Of a stretch of 15,291 bases of DNA, positions 14,436 through 15,291 are shown piece after piece. The first letter of the stretch is position 1, and the number at the start of each line of letters is the position of its first letter. The position numbers were made by a program, and so were the translations under genes. The notes beneath the pieces were generated by a model. It had not been told where the DNA came from. It did not search any database and saw only the letters and a program-made list of their open reading frames with translations. This stretch comes from DATFXF01 sp035258565 (GTDB lineage: Bacteria; Acidobacteriota; Terriglobia; Acidiferrales; UBA7541), in assembly GCA_035258565.1 (NCBI GenBank), contig DATFXF010000189.1, positions 1 through 15,291 on the forward strand, in the 5' to 3' direction.

Positions 14436-15291
14436 ATGGCCACTATCGTTGAACTCCCGATTGAAACTTACACGGGCCCGGTCGACCCCGATTGGTGCCC
14501 TGGCTGTGGGGACTTTGGTGTCCTCAAAGCGGTCAAGATGGCTGCAAGTAGAGCGGGCGTGGCACCCAAGGACTTGGTCGTTGTCTCGGGCATTGGCTGC
14601 TCGTCCAACCTCCCCGGCTATGTGCACGCATACGGGGTTCACTCCCTGCATGGTCGCGCGATAGCCCTGGCCTCGGGGATCAGGCTGGCCAACACGGACC
14701 TCAAGGTGGTGATTACGGGCGGGGATGGTGATGGCTACGGCATCGGCATTGGTCACTTCATTCACGCCATGCGTCGCAACCTCGACCTGACCTATGTGGT
14801 GATGGACAACCAAATTTATGGGCTGACCACTGGCCAGGCCTCGCCCACCACGATGAAGGAGATGCGTACGAAATCAACTCCCCGGGGCAACGCAGAGCTT
14901 CCCATCAATCCCATCGCCCTGGCCCTCGTTTCCGGTGCCACTTATGTAGCCCGCGGCTTCTCGGGGGAGCCCAATCACATGGCTGAGCTGATTGCCGGCG
15001 GCATCCAACATAAGGGGTTTGCGCTGATTGACGTCTTCAGCCCATGCGTCACCTACAACAAGCTCAATACCTATGCCTGGTTCAAGAAGCGCCTGTACAA
15101 GCTGGAGAGCGAACCGGGTTACGACCCGGCAGACGTCAGGACGGCATTGGAGAGGTCGTTCGAATGGGACGAGCGGATTCCCGCCGGACTCTTCTACCGA
15201 GACCAGCAACCGACCTACGAGGACAGCGAGCCTGCCTTCCAGCGCGGCCCGCTCGTCGGACAGCTGCTGGCCCCCGACCCGACACTGTTCC
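14436..15291 (+). CDS. korB: 2-oxoglutarate (2-oxoacid):ferredoxin oxidoreductase, beta subunit KorB (3' end missing)
   Basis: This is the thiamine-diphosphate and iron-sulfur subunit. It starts at ATG 14436, with AGGAGG (14425-14430) overlapping the korA TAG and a 5-nt spacer, so expression is coupled to korA. The frame is open for 285 codons to the window edge; known KorB proteins are around 280-350 residues, so little is missing. The [4Fe-4S] ligands are visible: Cys21 and Cys24 in WCPGCGDF, Cys55 in SGIGCSSNLPGY, and Cys204 in FSPCVTYN. The diphosphate-binding motif is GGDGDGYGIGIGHF (Asp97, Asp99) followed by MDNQIYGLTTGQASPT. HSLHGRAIALASGI is the usual helix after the cluster loop. No separate delta (ferredoxin-like) subunit lies upstream, so this is the two-subunit form that uses an external ferredoxin. 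Whether another subunit follows cannot be seen. Confidence 0.94.
   Translation, partial: MATIVELPIETYTGPVDPDWCPGCGDFGVLKAVKMAASRAGVAPKDLVVVSGIGCSSNLPGYVHAYGVHSLHGRAIALASGIRLANTDLKVVITGGDGDGYGIGIGHFIHAMRRNLDLTYVVMDNQIYGLTTGQASPTTMKEMRTKSTPRGNAELPINPIALALVSGATYVARGFSGEPNHMAELIAGGIQHKGFALIDVFSPCVTYNKLNTYAWFKKRLYKLESEPGYDPADVRTALERSFEWDERIPAGLFYRDQQPTYEDSEPAFQRGPLVGQLLAPDPTLF

Noticed and set aside
1..15291. CRISPR arrays, tRNA or rRNA genes, insertion sequences, phage or integrase genes, toxin-antitoxin pairs
   Set aside because: No regularly spaced repeats, tRNA-like folds, transposase motifs or terminal inverted repeats were seen while reading both strands.

Overview
The window is a GC-rich bacterial chromosomal segment carrying metabolic, transport and envelope genes. 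It shows no mobile elements, CRISPR arrays, rRNA or tRNA genes. Three things point to a Gram-negative soil or sediment lineage: a coiled-coil plus beta-barrel outer-membrane porin, a glycine-zipper envelope protein, and signal peptides ending in motifs such as LRAQ and AHAQ. My best guess is Acidobacteriota; Methylomirabilota or Rokubacteria are possible alternatives. This is inference from protein style, not from a marker gene.

Layout. (1) 1-490, minus: the 5' part of a secreted glycine-zipper protein that runs off the left edge. (2) 491-999: mostly non-coding, with a doubtful small ORF. (3) 1000-2711, minus: a DcaP-like porin split by one frameshift. (4) 2712-2973: a divergent regulatory region with a good promoter on each strand. 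(5) 2974-7594, plus: a complete five-gene branched-chain amino-acid-type ABC importer, in the order binding lipoprotein, livH, livM, livG, livF, tightly packed with ATGA and GTGA overlaps. (6) 7750-8910, minus: an archaeal-type bifunctional fructose-1,6-bisphosphate aldolase/phosphatase with all catalytic residues. (7) 9253-10537, plus: an M20-family amidohydrolase broken by at least four lesions. (8) 10626-11927, minus: an exported di-haem oxidoreductase. (9) 12254-12452: a near-consensus promoter and a long leader with a terminator-like hairpin. (10) 12453-15291, plus: korA and korB, a two-subunit 2-oxoacid:ferredoxin oxidoreductase; korB is cut by the right edge.

How the genes may work together. 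The importer brings amino acids or related small acids into the cell. KorAB oxidises a 2-oxoacid, most likely 2-oxoglutarate, to its acyl-CoA and passes electrons to ferredoxin; the reverse direction would fix CO2. The FBP aldolase/phosphatase drives carbon one way toward fructose 6-phosphate. Together they suggest growth on amino or organic acids with gluconeogenesis, or partial CO2 fixation. The porin and importer are divergently transcribed, which suggests an outer-membrane and inner-membrane uptake pair. The broken porin and amidohydrolase are either recent gene loss or assembly errors.

I did not find a clearly new biological system. The observations most worth a second look are the regulatory sites (direct repeats and possible attenuator before korA, the operator-like palindromes between the porin and the importer, and the intercistronic hairpin), the multi-lesion amidohydrolase with a hairpin at its deletion junction, and the archaeal-type FBP enzyme.
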